Positions 1-9,182 of a stretch of 64,000 nt of DNA are shown piece by piece; within the stretch, counting starts at the first letter, position 1, and each line of letters begins with the position of its first letter. The position numbers and the translations under genes were made by a program. The DNA comes from Modestobacter sp. VKM Ac-2985 (GTDB lineage: Bacteria > Actinomycetota > Actinomycetes > Mycobacteriales > Geodermatophilaceae): assembly GCF_026967925.1 (NCBI RefSeq), contig NZ_JAPVBI010000002.1, positions 1,045,628-1,109,627 on the forward strand, read 5' to 3'. The notes under the pieces were generated by a model. The model saw nothing but the letters and a program-made list of their open reading frames with translations. It ran no database searches and was not told the DNA's origin.

Positions 1-109
1 ACAGCTCGGTGAGCAGTTCGCGCACGTACGTGCCCGACCCGCCGGGTTGGGGCTGCCAGCACTGCTCGACCGTCATCCCGACGCGCAGCGGGCTCCGATC
101 GGGGGCCAT
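1..109 (-). CDS. Glycosyltransferase, N-terminal fragment (runs off the window)
   Basis: Only the first 36 codons are present, read leftwards off the window edge. The peptide opens MAPDRSPLRVGMTVEQ and continues with a GGSGTYVREL stretch, the acceptor-side glycine loop typical of GT4 (GT-B fold) glycosyltransferases. The ATG at 109 has an AGGAG Shine-Dalgarno motif four bases upstream. A second in-frame ATG at 127 would add six residues. Both ATGs lie inside the arms of a perfect inverted repeat (95-140), so translation may be structure-controlled. The neighbours are sugar-transfer genes, which agrees with a cell-surface glycan role. Substrate unknown. Confidence 0.7.
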   Translation of the reverse strand, partial: MAPDRSPLRVGMTVEQCWQPQPGGSGTYVRELLTEL

Positions 110-140
110 GACGCTCCTGCCTGTCATGGCCCCCGATCGG
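95..140. repeat. Perfect 18-bp inverted repeat spanning a start codon
   Basis: The arms CCGATCGGGGGCCATGAC (95-112) and its exact reverse complement (123-140) flank a 10-base loop (113-122). On the minus strand the loop carries AGGAG, the ribosome-binding site of the glycosyltransferase starting at 109, and the 3' arm contains its ATG. As RNA, the fold would expose the Shine-Dalgarno motif and bury the start codon; as DNA, it could be an operator for a dimeric regulator. The sequence alone does not decide between these. Confidence 0.85.
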
Positions 141-225
141 GAGCGGGGGCCTGGTGGTGACCGTGCTGGTGCGACGGACGCCCGAGCAGGCTACGTCGGC
201 GGCCCGGCCACCAGCCCCCGAGCGG

Positions 226-1071
226 TCAGACCGGAGCCGTCGCGCGCTCACCCCGCCGGGGGAACGGGATCCGGGCGGGGGTGCTGCGCACCGCACGGAG
301 CTGGACCAGGCGGCGGGCGGCTTGGTAGAGCGCGGAGTCGGCCCGGTTCAGCGAGTCCAGCGCACGCAGGTCGCCGGGCGTGAGGGCCGGGAGCTCCCAC
401 GGTGCGCCGGCGGGACGGACGTTCGAACGGGGCATCGCGGTGGCCGGCGGCCAGCCCCGCCGGTTCGCCACCCGCTGGGCGAGGGCGTCCAGCTCCTCGG
501 CGAAGCCGAAGTCGGCCATCCGCCGGAGCCGCTGGGTCGCGCGGTGCACCAGCACCGGCTTCGACGGCAGTGCGGCCAGCTCGTAGCGGGCCTGGGCCAG
601 GAAGAACCCCGTCGCCTCCTCGGGCAGGCGGGTGTCACGCGTGTCGGCGGTGCTGGTCGCGAGGTAGCGGGCCTGGACGTCGGTCAGCGCCAGTCGCAGC
701 ACCGGGTCCTGGACCACGGCGGCGAGGTCGTTGCCGATGCGGTGGAGTCGATCGTGCAGGTAGTGCTCGGGAGCGCGCCAGATGTGGCACAGGTGGGAGA
801 CGGTCCGCGCGCGGGGGTTGCGGAGCAACGTGATGTCGACGGTGGGCCCGGCGAGTCGCCGGGACAGCTCGTCGGCGAGGTGTCCCCGGTACAGCAGCCG
901 GCCCCGGAGGTCCTCGTCCCTCGTGGCCTCCAGCTGGGGGAGGAGTTGGGGGGCGAAGACGTCATCCGGCTCGTGGTGGGAGTCGAGCCACTGGATGAAC
1001 GACGTGCCAGCGGTCTTGGGGATGTGCCAGAAGTACAGCGGGAGAACCGTCACGTACCGGAACCTAAACAT
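226..1071 (-). CDS. Sulfotransferase family protein
   Basis: Predicted 281-residue cytosolic sulfotransferase that would move sulfate from PAPS to an unknown acceptor. Residues 16-25 read HIPKTAGTSF, the 5'-phosphosulfate-binding loop (PKTAGTS) of the family. Near residue 83, LLRNPRARTVSH matches the 3'-phosphate-binding RNP-R-S/H segment. ATG at 1071 was chosen because PKTAGTS normally lies near the N terminus; the much longer open frame upstream is an antisense shadow of the GT4 gene. It lies between two glycosyltransferases, suggesting a sulfated surface glycan or glycolipid. Acceptor not predictable. Confidence 0.85.
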   Translation of the reverse strand: MFRFRYVTVLPLYFWHIPKTAGTSFIQWLDSHHEPDDVFAPQLLPQLEATRDEDLRGRLLYRGHLADELSRRLAGPTVDITLLRNPRARTVSHLCHIWRAPEHYLHDRLHRIGNDLAAVVQDPVLRLALTDVQARYLATSTADTRDTRLPEEATGFFLAQARYELAALPSKPVLVHRATQRLRRMADFGFAEELDALAQRVANRRGWPPATAMPRSNVRPAGAPWELPALTPGDLRALDSLNRADSALYQAARRLVQLRAVRSTPARIPFPRRGERATAPV

Positions 1072-1195
1072 CACTCTGTGTGCGAGCCAGCAGGCGCGCG
1101 TCCGCGGGCCTCGTGAGTCGCCGCCCGCCACACCAGCCCCTCGCGGCGCGGAGCCGGTCTGGTCATCCGCCCTCCGGGACGGTCCGCGGTGCTCG

Positions 1196-1201
1196 TAGGG
1201 T
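1196..1201 (+). promoter_or_regulatory. -10 hexamer TAGGGT upstream of GT4 gene
   Basis: TAGGGT matches the actinobacterial -10 pattern TANNNT. Transcription would start near 1208, leaving a leader of about 17 bases that contains GTGAGG as a ribosome-binding site before the ATG at 1225. No clear -35 is visible. Confidence 0.5.
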
Positions 1202-1224
1202 GACCGCGTGGTGAGGCTGATGGC

Positions 1225-2373
1225 ATGGGGCTGAAGGTGTTGGTCGACGTCACGGCGATCCCGCACGACCGCGGTGGGGTCGGCCGCTACCTGGACGGCG
1301 TCCTGCCTGCGCTGGGCGAGCGTGACGTCGACCTGCTGGTCGTCGCCCAGCCGCACGACGTCGCCGGCTTCGCCCGGACGGTCCCGGCCGCCGAGGTGGT
1401 CGCTGCCCCGGGACCGGCCGCCCGCCGTCCGGTACGGCTGGCGTGGGAGCAGAGCGGCCTGCCCCGGCTGGCCCGCCGCTGGAGGGCCGACGTGCTGCAC
1501 AGCCCGCACTACACCCTGCCGCTGGCGGCCCCGGTGCCCGTCGTCGTGACCGTCCACGACGCGACCTTCTTCACCGATCGGGCCGTGCACTCGCCGGTCA
1601 AGGCCCGGTTCTTCCGCGGAGCCACCCGGCTGGCCGGGCGCTGTGCGGCCGCGCTGATCGCGCCGTCGGAGGCGACCCGGGCCGAGGTGGCCCGGGAGGC
1701 GGACGTGGACCCCGGCAAGATCCACGTCGCGTGGCACGGGGTCGACGACACGGTGTTCCGTCCCCCGGCCGACGGCGATCGGGCCCGGGTCGCCGCATCG
1801 CTGGGCCTGTCCGGTCGCCGGTACGTCGCCTTCCTGGGCACGATCGAACCGCGGAAGAACGTGCCCGCGCTGATCGGCGCCTGGGTGGACGCCGTCCGCG
1901 AGCAGGACGACCCACCGGCGCTGGTGCTGGCCGGCGGGATGGGCTGGGACGACCGGGTGGACGCCGCCGTGGCCGCCGTCCCGGCACACCTGACCGTGCT
2001 GCGTCCCGGCTACCTGCCGCTCACCGACCTGCCCGGCTTCCTCGGCGGGGCGGAGGTCGTGGCCTATCCGAGCCTCGGCGAGGGCTTCGGCCTGCCGGTG
2101 CTGGAGGCGATGGCCTGCCGGGCGACGGTGCTCACCACCGAACGGCTCGCGCTGCCCGAGGTCGGCGGTGACGCGGTCGCCTACTGCGGCGTCGACCAGC
2201 CCTCGATCGCTGCGGCACTGCGCTCGCTGCTCGCCGATGCCGGGGAGCGGGAGAGGCTGGCGACCCGGGCCGTGACCCGGGCGGCCACGTTCACCTGGGG
2301 CCGGGCCGCGGACGTGCACCTCGCGGTGTACGAAGCCGCTGCCGGGTCGGGTCCGTGGTGGCGCCGCCGCTGA
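1225..2373 (+). CDS. GT4-family glycosyltransferase
   Basis: Predicted 382-residue GT-B retaining glycosyltransferase using a nucleotide sugar. The N-terminal loop GGVGRYLDGVL (about residues 17-27) is the acceptor-side glycine-rich motif, and the C-terminal EGFGLPVLE (E286 to E294) is the E-x7-E donor-phosphate motif of glycosyl transferases group 1. FLGTIEPRKN near residue 210 is the usual start of the second Rossmann domain. The gene is divergent from the sulfotransferase and is followed by wbbL, so a role in envelope polysaccharide is likely. Donor and acceptor cannot be read from sequence; mannose is plausible because GDP-mannose genes are near. Confidence 0.9.
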   Translation: MGLKVLVDVTAIPHDRGGVGRYLDGVLPALGERDVDLLVVAQPHDVAGFARTVPAAEVVAAPGPAARRPVRLAWEQSGLPRLARRWRADVLHSPHYTLPLAAPVPVVVTVHDATFFTDRAVHSPVKARFFRGATRLAGRCAAALIAPSEATRAEVAREADVDPGKIHVAWHGVDDTVFRPPADGDRARVAASLGLSGRRYVAFLGTIEPRKNVPALIGAWVDAVREQDDPPALVLAGGMGWDDRVDAAVAAVPAHLTVLRPGYLPLTDLPGFLGGAEVVAYPSLGEGFGLPVLEAMACRATVLTTERLALPEVGGDAVAYCGVDQPSIAAALRSLLADAGERERLATRAVTRAATFTWGRAADVHLAVYEAAAGSGPWWRRR

Positions 2374-2420
2374 CGTGCCCGCCGGCCGAGCCGGTGCGCG
2401 GTGTGGCTCCCGGCGCCGTC

Positions 2421-2426
2421 TAGGGT
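2421..2426 (+). promoter_or_regulatory. -10 hexamer for leaderless wbbL
   Basis: TAGGGT lies six bases before the GTG start of wbbL, so the transcript should begin at or next to the start codon. No Shine-Dalgarno motif is present, as expected for a leaderless mRNA. Confidence 0.6.
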
Positions 2427-2432
2427 CGCGCT

Positions 2433-3365
2433 GTGGGCAGCACCTCGGCGACACTGACGGTCGTCGTCGTCACCTACTCGCCCGGGGAGACGCTGGCCGC
2501 CTTCCTGGACTCCCTGGCCGAGGCGACCACCCGCCGGTACGAGGTGGTGCTGGCCGACAACGGCTCCACCGACGGGGTGCCCGAGCAGATGGCCCGGGAG
2601 CGCCCCGAGGTCCGGCTGCTGCGGACCGGCGGCAACGTCGGGTACGGCGCCGCAGCCAACGCCGGGCTGGCCGACCTCAGCTCGGGCCATGCGCTGATCG
2701 CCAACCCCGACGTCCGCTTCGAGCCCGGTTCGGTCGACGAGCTGCTGGCCGCGGCCGCCCGGTGGCCCCGCGCGGCGACGCTCGGACCGGCGATCCGGAC
2801 GCCGGAGGGGACCATCTACCCCTCCGCCCGCGAGTTGCCGGCGCTGTCGACCGGTGTCGGGCACGCCCTGCTCGGCTGGGCCTGGCCGGCCAACCCGTGG
2901 ACGGCCCGGTACCGCCGGGAGCACGAGGAGATCGTCGAGCGTCCGGCGGGCTGGCTCTCCGGCAGCTGCTTCCTGGTGGACGTGGGCGCCTTCGCCTCGG
3001 TCGGTGGCTTCGACCCTGGCTACTTCATGTACTTCGAGGACGTCGACCTGGCCCGCCGCCTGGGTCAGCGAGGGTGGCTGCAGGTGTACGTGCCCACCGC
3101 TGTGGTGACGCACGAGGGCGGGCACGCGACGAAGCGCTCGGCCCACCGGATGCAGCGGGTGCACCACACGAGCGCGCTGCGGTACCTGTCGGCCGACTAC
3201 CCGCGACGCCGGCACGCCCCGCTGCGGGCGGTGCTGCGGGCCGGACTGGGCGGCCGGATGCTGGTCTCCTACGTCAGCAGCCGGGTGGACGAGGGTGCGC
3301 AGCCGCAGCAGACGGTCGACGAACTCCCGGCCCAGCGGAGCCGTCGGCGCCTCCGCCGCGGCTGA
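2433..3365 (+). CDS. wbbL: dTDP-rhamnosyltransferase WbbL (GT2)
   Basis: This 310-residue inverting GT2 enzyme is expected to add L-rhamnose from dTDP-rhamnose to GlcNAc-diphosphoryl-polyprenol, forming the linker between peptidoglycan and arabinogalactan-type polymers. Visible motifs are VVVTYSPGE at the N terminus, DNGSTDG near residue 44, NPDVRF near residue 90 (metal-binding DxD region), GWLSGSCFLV near 172 and YFMYFEDVDLA near 197, all resembling M. tuberculosis WbbL1. It sits directly before manC, the order recalled from Mycobacterium, and in the same region as all four rml genes that make its donor. GTG start, apparently leaderless. Confidence 0.92.
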   Translation: MGSTSATLTVVVVTYSPGETLAAFLDSLAEATTRRYEVVLADNGSTDGVPEQMARERPEVRLLRTGGNVGYGAAANAGLADLSSGHALIANPDVRFEPGSVDELLAAAARWPRAATLGPAIRTPEGTIYPSARELPALSTGVGHALLGWAWPANPWTARYRREHEEIVERPAGWLSGSCFLVDVGAFASVGGFDPGYFMYFEDVDLARRLGQRGWLQVYVPTAVVTHEGGHATKRSAHRMQRVHHTSALRYLSADYPRRRHAPLRAVLRAGLGGRMLVSYVSSRVDEGAQPQQTVDELPAQRSRRRLRRG

Positions 3366-3412
3366 CCCGGCCCCCTTCACCCCGACACGATGACGACTGA
3401 GGACGGACGACC

Positions 3413-4513
3413 ATGCGACACGCGGTGATCATGGCGGGCGGATCCGGCACCCGGCTCTGGCCGCTGTCCCGGGCCGAGCGCCCGAAGCAGCTGCTCGACG
3501 TCGTGGCTGCGGAGGACGGCTCCGCGCACAGCCTGCTGGCCGAGGCCTTCACCCGGCTGCAGGCGGTGCTCCCGACGGAGCAGATCTGGGTGTGCACCGC
3601 GGCCCGGTACGGCGACCAGGTGCGGGCCGCGCTGCCCGAGCTGCGGGCCGACCGGCTGGTCCTGGAGCCGGTCGCCCGGGACACCGCCAACGCCGTCGGG
3701 CTGGCCGCCGCACTCGTCGCCGACGTCGACCCCGACGCCGAGCTGGCCGTGGTCAGCGCCGACCACGTGATCCGGCCGGTCGAGCGGTTCGCCGACGCGC
3801 TGCGCACCGCCTACGACCTCCTCGCCGTCCGGCCGCGGGCGCTGGTGACCCTCGGTGTCACGCCGACGTCGCCGGCCACCGGCTTCGGCTACGTGCAGAA
3901 GGGCGCGCCGACCGAGGTGGCCGGCGCGAGCGAGGCGGCGTCGTTCCGGGAGAAGCCGGACCTGGCCACCGCCGAGCAGTACCTGGCCAGCGGCGAGTAC
4001 GTCTGGAACTCGGGGATGTTCGTCTGGCGGGCGCAGACCGTCCTGGACGCGCTCGCCGACCACCTGCCGGAGTCGGCCGCCGGCCTGGGGCGCATCGTCG
4101 CCGCGCCGGCCGGCCCGGAGCGGGACGCCGTCCTCGCCGAGGTCTTCCCGACCCTGCCGAAGATCAGCGTCGACTACGCCGTGCTGGAGCCGGCGGCCGC
4201 GGAGCCTGGCCGGGTGGCCGTGGTCGACCTGGACGTCGACTGGCTGGACGTCGGCTCGTGGCCGGCGCTGGCGAACACGCTGACCGCCGACGAGGCGGGC
4301 AACGCCACCCGGGGGCTGACCGTGCTGCTGGACAGCTCGGGCAACGTCGTGCTGAGTGACGACCCGGAGCACCTGGTCGCGCTGGTCGGCGTGCGGGACA
4401 GCGTGGTCGTGCACACCGCCGACGTCACGATGGTCTGTCCCGTCTCCGACGCCGAACGGGTCAAGCAGCTGCTCGGCGCGACGGGGGAGCGGTTCGGCCC
4501 GCGCTTCAGCTGA
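3413..4513 (+). CDS. manC: Mannose-1-phosphate guanylyltransferase (GDP-mannose pyrophosphorylase)
   Basis: This 366-residue enzyme makes GDP-mannose from GTP and mannose-1-phosphate. The nucleotidyltransferase signature [12 protein letters not shown] is at residues 8-19 and is followed by PKQLLD. Later motifs are [20 protein letters not shown] and SVDYAVLE, all typical of the family. It lies 47 bases after wbbL and is probably co-transcribed. Called manB in M. tuberculosis, manC elsewhere. Together with phosphomannomutase (16.9 kb) and mannose-6-phosphate isomerase (19.7 kb) the window encodes the whole fructose-6-phosphate to GDP-mannose route. Single-domain form: no fused isomerase cupin. 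Confidence 0.93.
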   Translation: MRHAVIMAGGSGTRLWPLSRAERPKQLLDVVAAEDGSAHSLLAEAFTRLQAVLPTEQIWVCTAARYGDQVRAALPELRADRLVLEPVARDTANAVGLAAALVADVDPDAELAVVSADHVIRPVERFADALRTAYDLLAVRPRALVTLGVTPTSPATGFGYVQKGAPTEVAGASEAASFREKPDLATAEQYLASGEYVWNSGMFVWRAQTVLDALADHLPESAAGLGRIVAAPAGPERDAVLAEVFPTLPKISVDYAVLEPAAAEPGRVAVVDLDVDWLDVGSWPALANTLTADEAGNATRGLTVLLDSSGNVVLSDDPEHLVALVGVRDSVVVHTADVTMVCPVSDAERVKQLLGATGERFGPRFS

Positions 4514-4541
4514 GGGCGTCCGGTGGCGGCAGCGCGCTGGT

Positions 4542-4547
4542 TAACCT
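4542..4547 (+). promoter_or_regulatory. -10 hexamer for leaderless SDR gene
   Basis: TAACCT lies seven bases before the ATG at 4555, and no ribosome-binding site intervenes. Confidence 0.55.
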
Positions 4548-4554
4548 CGGGCGC

Positions 4555-5325
4555 ATGAAGAACCTCGACGTCGCCGCTGTCGTCACCGGAGGGGCCTCTG
4601 GCCTCGGTGAGGCCACCACCCGTGCGCTGACCGCGGCCGGTGTCGCGGTCACCGTCCTGGACCTGCAGGAGGACCGCGGGCAGGCGCTGGCCGCCGAGCT
4701 GGGGGGCCACACCACCTTCGTCCGCACCGACGTCACCGACGAGGCGTCGGTGCAGGCGGCGATCGAGGACGCGACGGGCAAGGACCGGCCGCTGCGGATC
4801 GCGGTCAACTGCGCCGGCATCGGCTGGGCGCAGCGGGTGCTCGGCCGCGACGGGTCCGCGCACGACCTGGCCCCGTTCAGCCGCACCGTGACCGTCAACC
4901 TGATCGGCACCTTCAACGTGCTGCGGTTGGCCGCCGCCGCGATGGCCCGCACCGAGCCCGACGAGGACGGCGAACGCGGCGTCGTCGTCAACACCGCCTC
5001 GATCGCCGCCTACGACGGCCAGATCGGCCAGACCGCCTACGCCGCGTCCAAGGGCGGCATCGTCGGACTGACCCTCCCGGCGGCGCGCGACCTCTCCTCC
5101 GTCGGCGTGCGGGTCTGCACGATCGCCCCCGGGCTGGTCGACACCCCGCTGCTCGCCTCGCTGCCCGAGGAGGCCCGGACGGCGCTGGCCGCCGGCATCC
5201 CGTTCCCCAAGCGGCTGGGGCGGCCCGAGGACTTCGCCGAGCTGGCGCTGGACATCGTGCGGCACGGCTACCTGAACGGTGAGGTCGTCCGGATGGACGG
5301 CGCGCTGCGGATGGCACCGCGCTGA
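4555..5325 (+). CDS. SDR oxidoreductase, 3-hydroxyacyl-CoA dehydrogenase type
   Basis: A 256-residue short-chain dehydrogenase, NAD-dependent by fold. TGGASGLG (about residues 11-18) binds the dinucleotide, NCAG supports the fold, and the active site is Ser in NTASIAA (about 148) plus Tyr and Lys of YAASK (about 162-166). Overall features ([33 protein letters not shown]) are those of the 17-beta-HSD10 / 3-hydroxy-2-methylbutyryl-CoA dehydrogenase group, suggesting fatty-acid or isoleucine catabolism. It is inserted between manC and the AlkA-like gene and has its own promoter, so it need not share their function. Confidence 0.85.
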   Translation: MKNLDVAAVVTGGASGLGEATTRALTAAGVAVTVLDLQEDRGQALAAELGGHTTFVRTDVTDEASVQAAIEDATGKDRPLRIAVNCAGIGWAQRVLGRDGSAHDLAPFSRTVTVNLIGTFNVLRLAAAAMARTEPDEDGERGVVVNTASIAAYDGQIGQTAYAASKGGIVGLTLPAARDLSSVGVRVCTIAPGLVDTPLLASLPEEARTALAAGIPFPKRLGRPEDFAELALDIVRHGYLNGEVVRMDGALRMAPR

Positions 5326-5351
5326 CGACAGCACGTACCGGGAGGAACGCC

Positions 5352-6284
5352 GTGGGGGAGCTGTCGGCCGTCGACGCACCGGCGCACGACCAGGTCTGGA
5401 CGCCGGACTGGCCGCTGGACGTGCGCCGGACGCTGTCCCGGGACCGCCGGGGCACCGGCGACCCGACGCTGCGCTACGCCGAGGACGGCGTCTGGCGGAC
5501 GACGACCACCCCCGATGGGCCGGCCACCGTGCGGCTGACCGGAGGCGCGTCGGCCATCCGGGTGCAGGCCTGGGGACCGGGCGCAGCGTGGGCCGGCCGG
5601 CGCGCGCCCCGCTGGCTGGGGGCCGACGACCGGCCGGAGGACTTCGACCCGACCTCGCACCCGCTCGTCGCCCGGCTGCACCGCGGGGCGCCGTGGCTGC
5701 GGCTGGGCAGCACCGGGCGGGTGTGGGACGCCCTGCTGCCGGCCGTCCTGGAGCAGAAGGTGACCGGCATCGAGGCGCACCGCACCTTCCGTGAACTGCT
5801 GGGGCTGGCCGGTGAGACCGCGCCCGGACCGGCGCCGGCGGGGATGCGGGTGGTGCCCTCGGCCGAGCGGGTGCTCGCGGTCACCGACTGGCAGTGGCAC
5901 GGCTGCGGGCTGGACGGTGCCCGCCGCCGGTCGCTGCGGGCGGTCGCCTCGGTCGCGTCCCGGCTGGAGGCCGGCGTCCACGACGACTGCGCCGACCTGC
6001 GCCGCCGGCTGCAGTCGGTGCCGGGCATCGGCGTCTGGACCGCGGCCGAGGTGGCCCAGCGCGCCGTGGGCTGCCCGGACTCGGTCAGCGTCGGCGACTA
6101 CCACCTGAAGAACCTGGTGGGCTGGTCGCTGGCCGGCCGGAAGACCGACGACGCCGGGATGCTCGAACTGCTGGAGCCCTGGCGCGGGCACCGGCAGCGC
6201 GTCGTCCGGTTGCTGGAGGTCGGCGGCAGCATGCCGCCCAAGCGGGGCCCCCGGATGGCCCCCACCCAGTACCGCTCGATCTGA
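5352..6284 (+). CDS. AlkA-like DNA-3-methyladenine glycosylase (HhH-GPD)
   Basis: A 310-residue base-excision repair glycosylase expected to remove alkylated purines. The helix-hairpin-helix is LQSVPGIGVWTAAEV (about residues 219-233), and the catalytic aspartate lies in SVGDYHLK (about residue 250), the usual GPD spacing. The N-terminal half carries an AlkA-like region ending in LLPAVLEQKVT. GTG start at 5352 has a GGGAGG ribosome-binding site about eight bases upstream. It follows the SDR by 26 bases and may be co-transcribed. It lacks the Ada regulatory domain, so adaptive-response control is not indicated. Confidence 0.88.
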   Translation: MGELSAVDAPAHDQVWTPDWPLDVRRTLSRDRRGTGDPTLRYAEDGVWRTTTTPDGPATVRLTGGASAIRVQAWGPGAAWAGRRAPRWLGADDRPEDFDPTSHPLVARLHRGAPWLRLGSTGRVWDALLPAVLEQKVTGIEAHRTFRELLGLAGETAPGPAPAGMRVVPSAERVLAVTDWQWHGCGLDGARRRSLRAVASVASRLEAGVHDDCADLRRRLQSVPGIGVWTAAEVAQRAVGCPDSVSVGDYHLKNLVGWSLAGRKTDDAGMLELLEPWRGHRQRVVRLLEVGGSMPPKRGPRMAPTQYRSI

Positions 6285-6290
6285 CTCCGG

Positions 6291-7154
6291 TCAGCCGGCG
6301 AGCAGGCCCCGCAGGTAGTCGCCGTACCCGCTCTTGGCCAGCGGCTCGGCCGCGGCGCGGAGCCCCGCGTCGTCCAGCCAGCCGTTGCGCCAGGCGACCT
6401 CCTCGATGCAGCCGATCTTCAGCCCCTGCCGCTCCTCGACCACCGAGACGAACTCGGTGGCCTGGCGCAACGAGGCGAAGGTGCCGGTGTCCAGCCAGGC
6501 GGTGCCACGGTCCAGCACGGTGACGGTGAGCCGGCCCTGCCGCAGGTAGTGCTCGTTGACGGCGGTGATCTCCAGCTCGCCCCGGGCACTGGGGGTGATG
6601 CCGCGGGCGACCGCGACGACGTCCGGGCCGAAGAAGTACAGCCCCGGGACGGCGTAGGAGCTCTTGGGCACCGCCGGCTTCTCCTCGATGGAGAGCACCC
6701 GGCCGGCGTCGTCGAACTCCACGACGCCGTAGGCCGCCGGGTCGGCGACGTGGTAGGCGAAGACGTGCCCGCCGTCGGGCTCGGGCAGCCGGGACAGGGC
6801 GGTGCCCAGGCCGGCGCCGTAGAAGATGTTGTCGCCCAGCACCAGGGCGGCCGCCTGGCCGTCGAGGAAGTCCGCGCCGATGAGGAACGCCTGCGCGAGC
6901 CCCTCCGGCCGGGGCTGCACCGCGTACTCGATCCGCATGCCCAGCCGCGTGCCGTCACCGAGCAACCGGGCGAAGGAGTCGCGGTCCTCCGGGGTGGTGA
7001 TGACCAGGACCTCGCGGATCCCCGCCATCATCAGGGTGGAGAGCGGGTAGTAGATCATCGGCTTGTCGTAGACCGGCATGAGCTGCTTGCTGACGCCCAG
7101 GGTGATGGGCCACAGTCGGCTGCCGGTCCCGCCGGCCAAGATGATCCCTCGCAT
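6291..7154 (-). CDS. rmlA: Glucose-1-phosphate thymidylyltransferase
   Basis: A 287-residue RmlA, the first step of dTDP-L-rhamnose synthesis: glucose-1-phosphate plus dTTP to dTDP-glucose. [13 protein letters not shown] (residues 6-18) with [18 protein letters not shown] is the near-invariant nucleotide and sugar-phosphate site; [12 protein letters not shown] and WLDTGT follow in order. Length matches the family. ATG at 7154 begins MRGIILAGG, the standard RmlA start. Divergent from rmlB across about 110 bases, so control may be shared. Confidence 0.96.
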   Translation of the reverse strand: MRGIILAGGTGSRLWPITLGVSKQLMPVYDKPMIYYPLSTLMMAGIREVLVITTPEDRDSFARLLGDGTRLGMRIEYAVQPRPEGLAQAFLIGADFLDGQAAALVLGDNIFYGAGLGTALSRLPEPDGGHVFAYHVADPAAYGVVEFDDAGRVLSIEEKPAVPKSSYAVPGLYFFGPDVVAVARGITPSARGELEITAVNEHYLRQGRLTVTVLDRGTAWLDTGTFASLRQATEFVSVVEERQGLKIGCIEEVAWRNGWLDDAGLRAAAEPLAKSGYGDYLRGLLAG

Positions 7155-7252
7155 CCGCTGACCGTAAGCGGCCGGTGACGTGGAGCGGTGGTGCCACTCA
7201 CCCCGGCGGATGAGCTCCGACGTGGCACGCCCCGCCCGGCAGCCGCGTCGCC

Positions 7253-7258
7253 TAGCGT
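7253..7258 (+). promoter_or_regulatory. -10 hexamer for leaderless rmlBD
   Basis: TAGCGT lies seven bases before the rmlB ATG (7266). The MRVLVTGG start is the conserved one, so the longer open frame from 7188 is not the real start. Confidence 0.6.
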
Positions 7259-7265
7259 CTCGGGC

Positions 7266-8261
7266 ATGCGCGTCCTGGTCACCGGCGGTGCCGGCTTCAT
7301 CGGTTCGCACTACGTGCGCACCATGCTCTCCGGCGGGTACCCGGGCTTCGAGGACGCCGAGGTCACCGTCTTCGACAAGCTCACCTACGCCGGCAACCTG
7401 GCCAACCTCGCCCCGGTCTCCGACAGCCCGCGCTACCGGTTCGTGCAGGGCGACATCTGCGTCGCCGCGGACCTGGACGCTGCCCTGCCCGGGCACGACA
7501 TGGTGGTCCACTTCGCTGCGGAGTCCCACGTCGACCGCTCGATCACCGGTGCCGCCGGCTTCGTGCTGACCAACGTGCTGGGCGCCCAGCAGGTGTTCGA
7601 CGCCGCGCTCCGGCACGGCGTCCGCCGGGTCGTGCACGTCTCCACCGACGAGGTCTACGGCTCGATCGACTCCGGCTCGTGGACCGAGGACCACCTGCTC
7701 GAGCCCAACTCGCCGTACTCGGCGGCGAAGGCGGGCAGCGACCTGATCGCCCGGGCCTACGCGAAGACCTACGGGCTGGACGTCTCGATCACCCGGTGCA
7801 GCAACAACTACGGGCCGTACCACTTCCCGGAGAAGGTCATCCCGCTGTTCGTCACCAACCTGCTGGACGGGCTCACGGTGCCGCTCTACGGGGAGGGCGC
7901 CAACGTGCGCGACTGGCTGTTCGTCGACGACCACTGCCGGGGGATCCAGCTGGTGCTGGAGAAGGGGCGGCCGGGGGAGTTCTACAACATCGGCGGTGGG
8001 CGGGAGCTGTCCAACAAGGAGCTCACCGAGCAGCTGCTGGTGGCCACCGGCCGCGACTGGAGCCACGTGGAGAACATCGTCGACCCGCGCGGCGGCGGTC
8101 ACGACCTGCGCTACTCCGTCGACCACTCCAAGACCGCTGCGCTCGGCTATGCCCCGCGCATGAGCTTCGAGGACGGTCTCGCGCTGACCGTCCAGTGGTA
8201 CCGGGACAACCGCGCCTGGTGGGAGCCGCTCAAGGCCGCCGCGGCGACCGCGCGCTCGTGA
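7266..8261 (+). CDS. rmlB: dTDP-glucose 4,6-dehydratase
   Basis: A 331-residue extended SDR that converts dTDP-glucose to the 4-keto-6-deoxy sugar. The NAD loop GGAGFIG is at residues 7-13, the catalytic Thr-Asp-Glu set is in STDEVYG (about 126-132), and YSAAK supplies the Tyr and Lys (about 150-154). DKLTYAGN and [11 protein letters not shown] are RmlB signatures. Its stop overlaps the rmlD start by four bases (GTGA), indicating translational coupling. Confidence 0.96.
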   Translation: MRVLVTGGAGFIGSHYVRTMLSGGYPGFEDAEVTVFDKLTYAGNLANLAPVSDSPRYRFVQGDICVAADLDAALPGHDMVVHFAAESHVDRSITGAAGFVLTNVLGAQQVFDAALRHGVRRVVHVSTDEVYGSIDSGSWTEDHLLEPNSPYSAAKAGSDLIARAYAKTYGLDVSITRCSNNYGPYHFPEKVIPLFVTNLLDGLTVPLYGEGANVRDWLFVDDHCRGIQLVLEKGRPGEFYNIGGGRELSNKELTEQLLVATGRDWSHVENIVDPRGGGHDLRYSVDHSKTAALGYAPRMSFEDGLALTVQWYRDNRAWWEPLKAAAATARS

Positions 8262-9154
8262 CCGCCCCGACCTCCTGGCTGGTCACCGGGGCGGGCGGGC
8301 AGCTCGGCACCGACCTGCAGGCGGTGCTGGCGGCGGACCGTCCGGACGACACCGTGACCGCGCTCGGCCGGGCCGAGCTGGACCTCACCGACGAGGCCCA
8401 GGTGCGCGCGCGGGTCCGCGGGTGGCTGCACCTGGCCCGGGCGGCCGGTGCGCGGCCGGTGGTGGTCAACGCCGCCGCCTACACGGCGGTGGACGCCGCT
8501 GAGGACGACGAGGCGACCGCGCTGCTGGTCAACGGGGCCGCCCCGGGCTGGCTGGCCGAGGAGCTGGCCGGGCGCGGCCGGCTGGTGCACGTCTCCACCG
8601 ACTACGTCTTCGCCGGCACGGCCAGCACGCCGTACCGGGTCGACGACGAGCCCGCACCGCGGACCGCCTACGGCCGGACGAAGCTGGCCGGGGAGCACGC
8701 GATCGCGGCGGTGGACGACGACGCCGTCGTCGTCCGGACCTCCTGGGTGCACGCCGCGCACGGCAGCAACTTCGTGCGCACCATGCTCCGGCTCGAGCGC
8801 GAGCGGGACACCCTGTCCGTCGTCGACGACCAGACCGGCAGCCCGACCTGGTCGGCCGACCTCGCCCGCGGGCTGGTGGAGGTGTCGCTGGCACAGGCTC
8901 GCGGCCTGTTGCACGCCACGAACGGCGGCTCCACCACCTGGTTCGGGCTCGCCCGGCTGGTCTTCGAGCTCGCCGGCGCCGATCCGGGGCGGGTGCAGCC
9001 CACCACGACCGACGCGTTCCCCAGCCGTGCGGTGCGACCGGCCTACAGCGTGCTGGACCCCGCTGCCTGGGTGGCGGCCGGGCTGACGCCGCTGCCGCCC
9101 TGGGCGACCTCCGTGCGCGCCTGCGTCGACCGGCTCGGCGCCCTCCGCAGCTGA
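8258..9154 (+). CDS. rmlD: dTDP-4-dehydrorhamnose reductase
   Basis: A 298-residue reductase for the last step to dTDP-L-rhamnose. GAGGQLG (about residues 10-16) binds NAD(P)H, STDYVFAG and YGRTK carry the catalytic residues, and RTSWVHA and DQTGSPTW are family motifs. The GTG start at 8258 overlaps the rmlB stop, which fixes it against the much longer open frame beginning at 7679. In M. tuberculosis rmlD is instead next to wbbL; here it sits with the other rml genes. Confidence 0.95.
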   Translation: MTAPTSWLVTGAGGQLGTDLQAVLAADRPDDTVTALGRAELDLTDEAQVRARVRGWLHLARAAGARPVVVNAAAYTAVDAAEDDEATALLVNGAAPGWLAEELAGRGRLVHVSTDYVFAGTASTPYRVDDEPAPRTAYGRTKLAGEHAIAAVDDDAVVVRTSWVHAAHGSNFVRTMLRLERERDTLSVVDDQTGSPTWSADLARGLVEVSLAQARGLLHATNGGSTTWFGLARLVFELAGADPGRVQPTTTDAFPSRAVRPAYSVLDPAAWVAAGLTPLPPWATSVRACVDRLGALRS

Positions 9155-9182
9155 CCCGGGTGGGGCTGGAGTCGCGAGCTCG

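Noticed and set aside
226-2454. A 742-residue minus-strand open frame covering the sulfotransferase and the GT4 gene
   Set aside because: Only its last 281 codons show sulfotransferase motifs. The upstream part is antisense to the GT4 gene, with repetitive Arg/Gly/Pro composition typical of shadow frames in GC-rich DNA.
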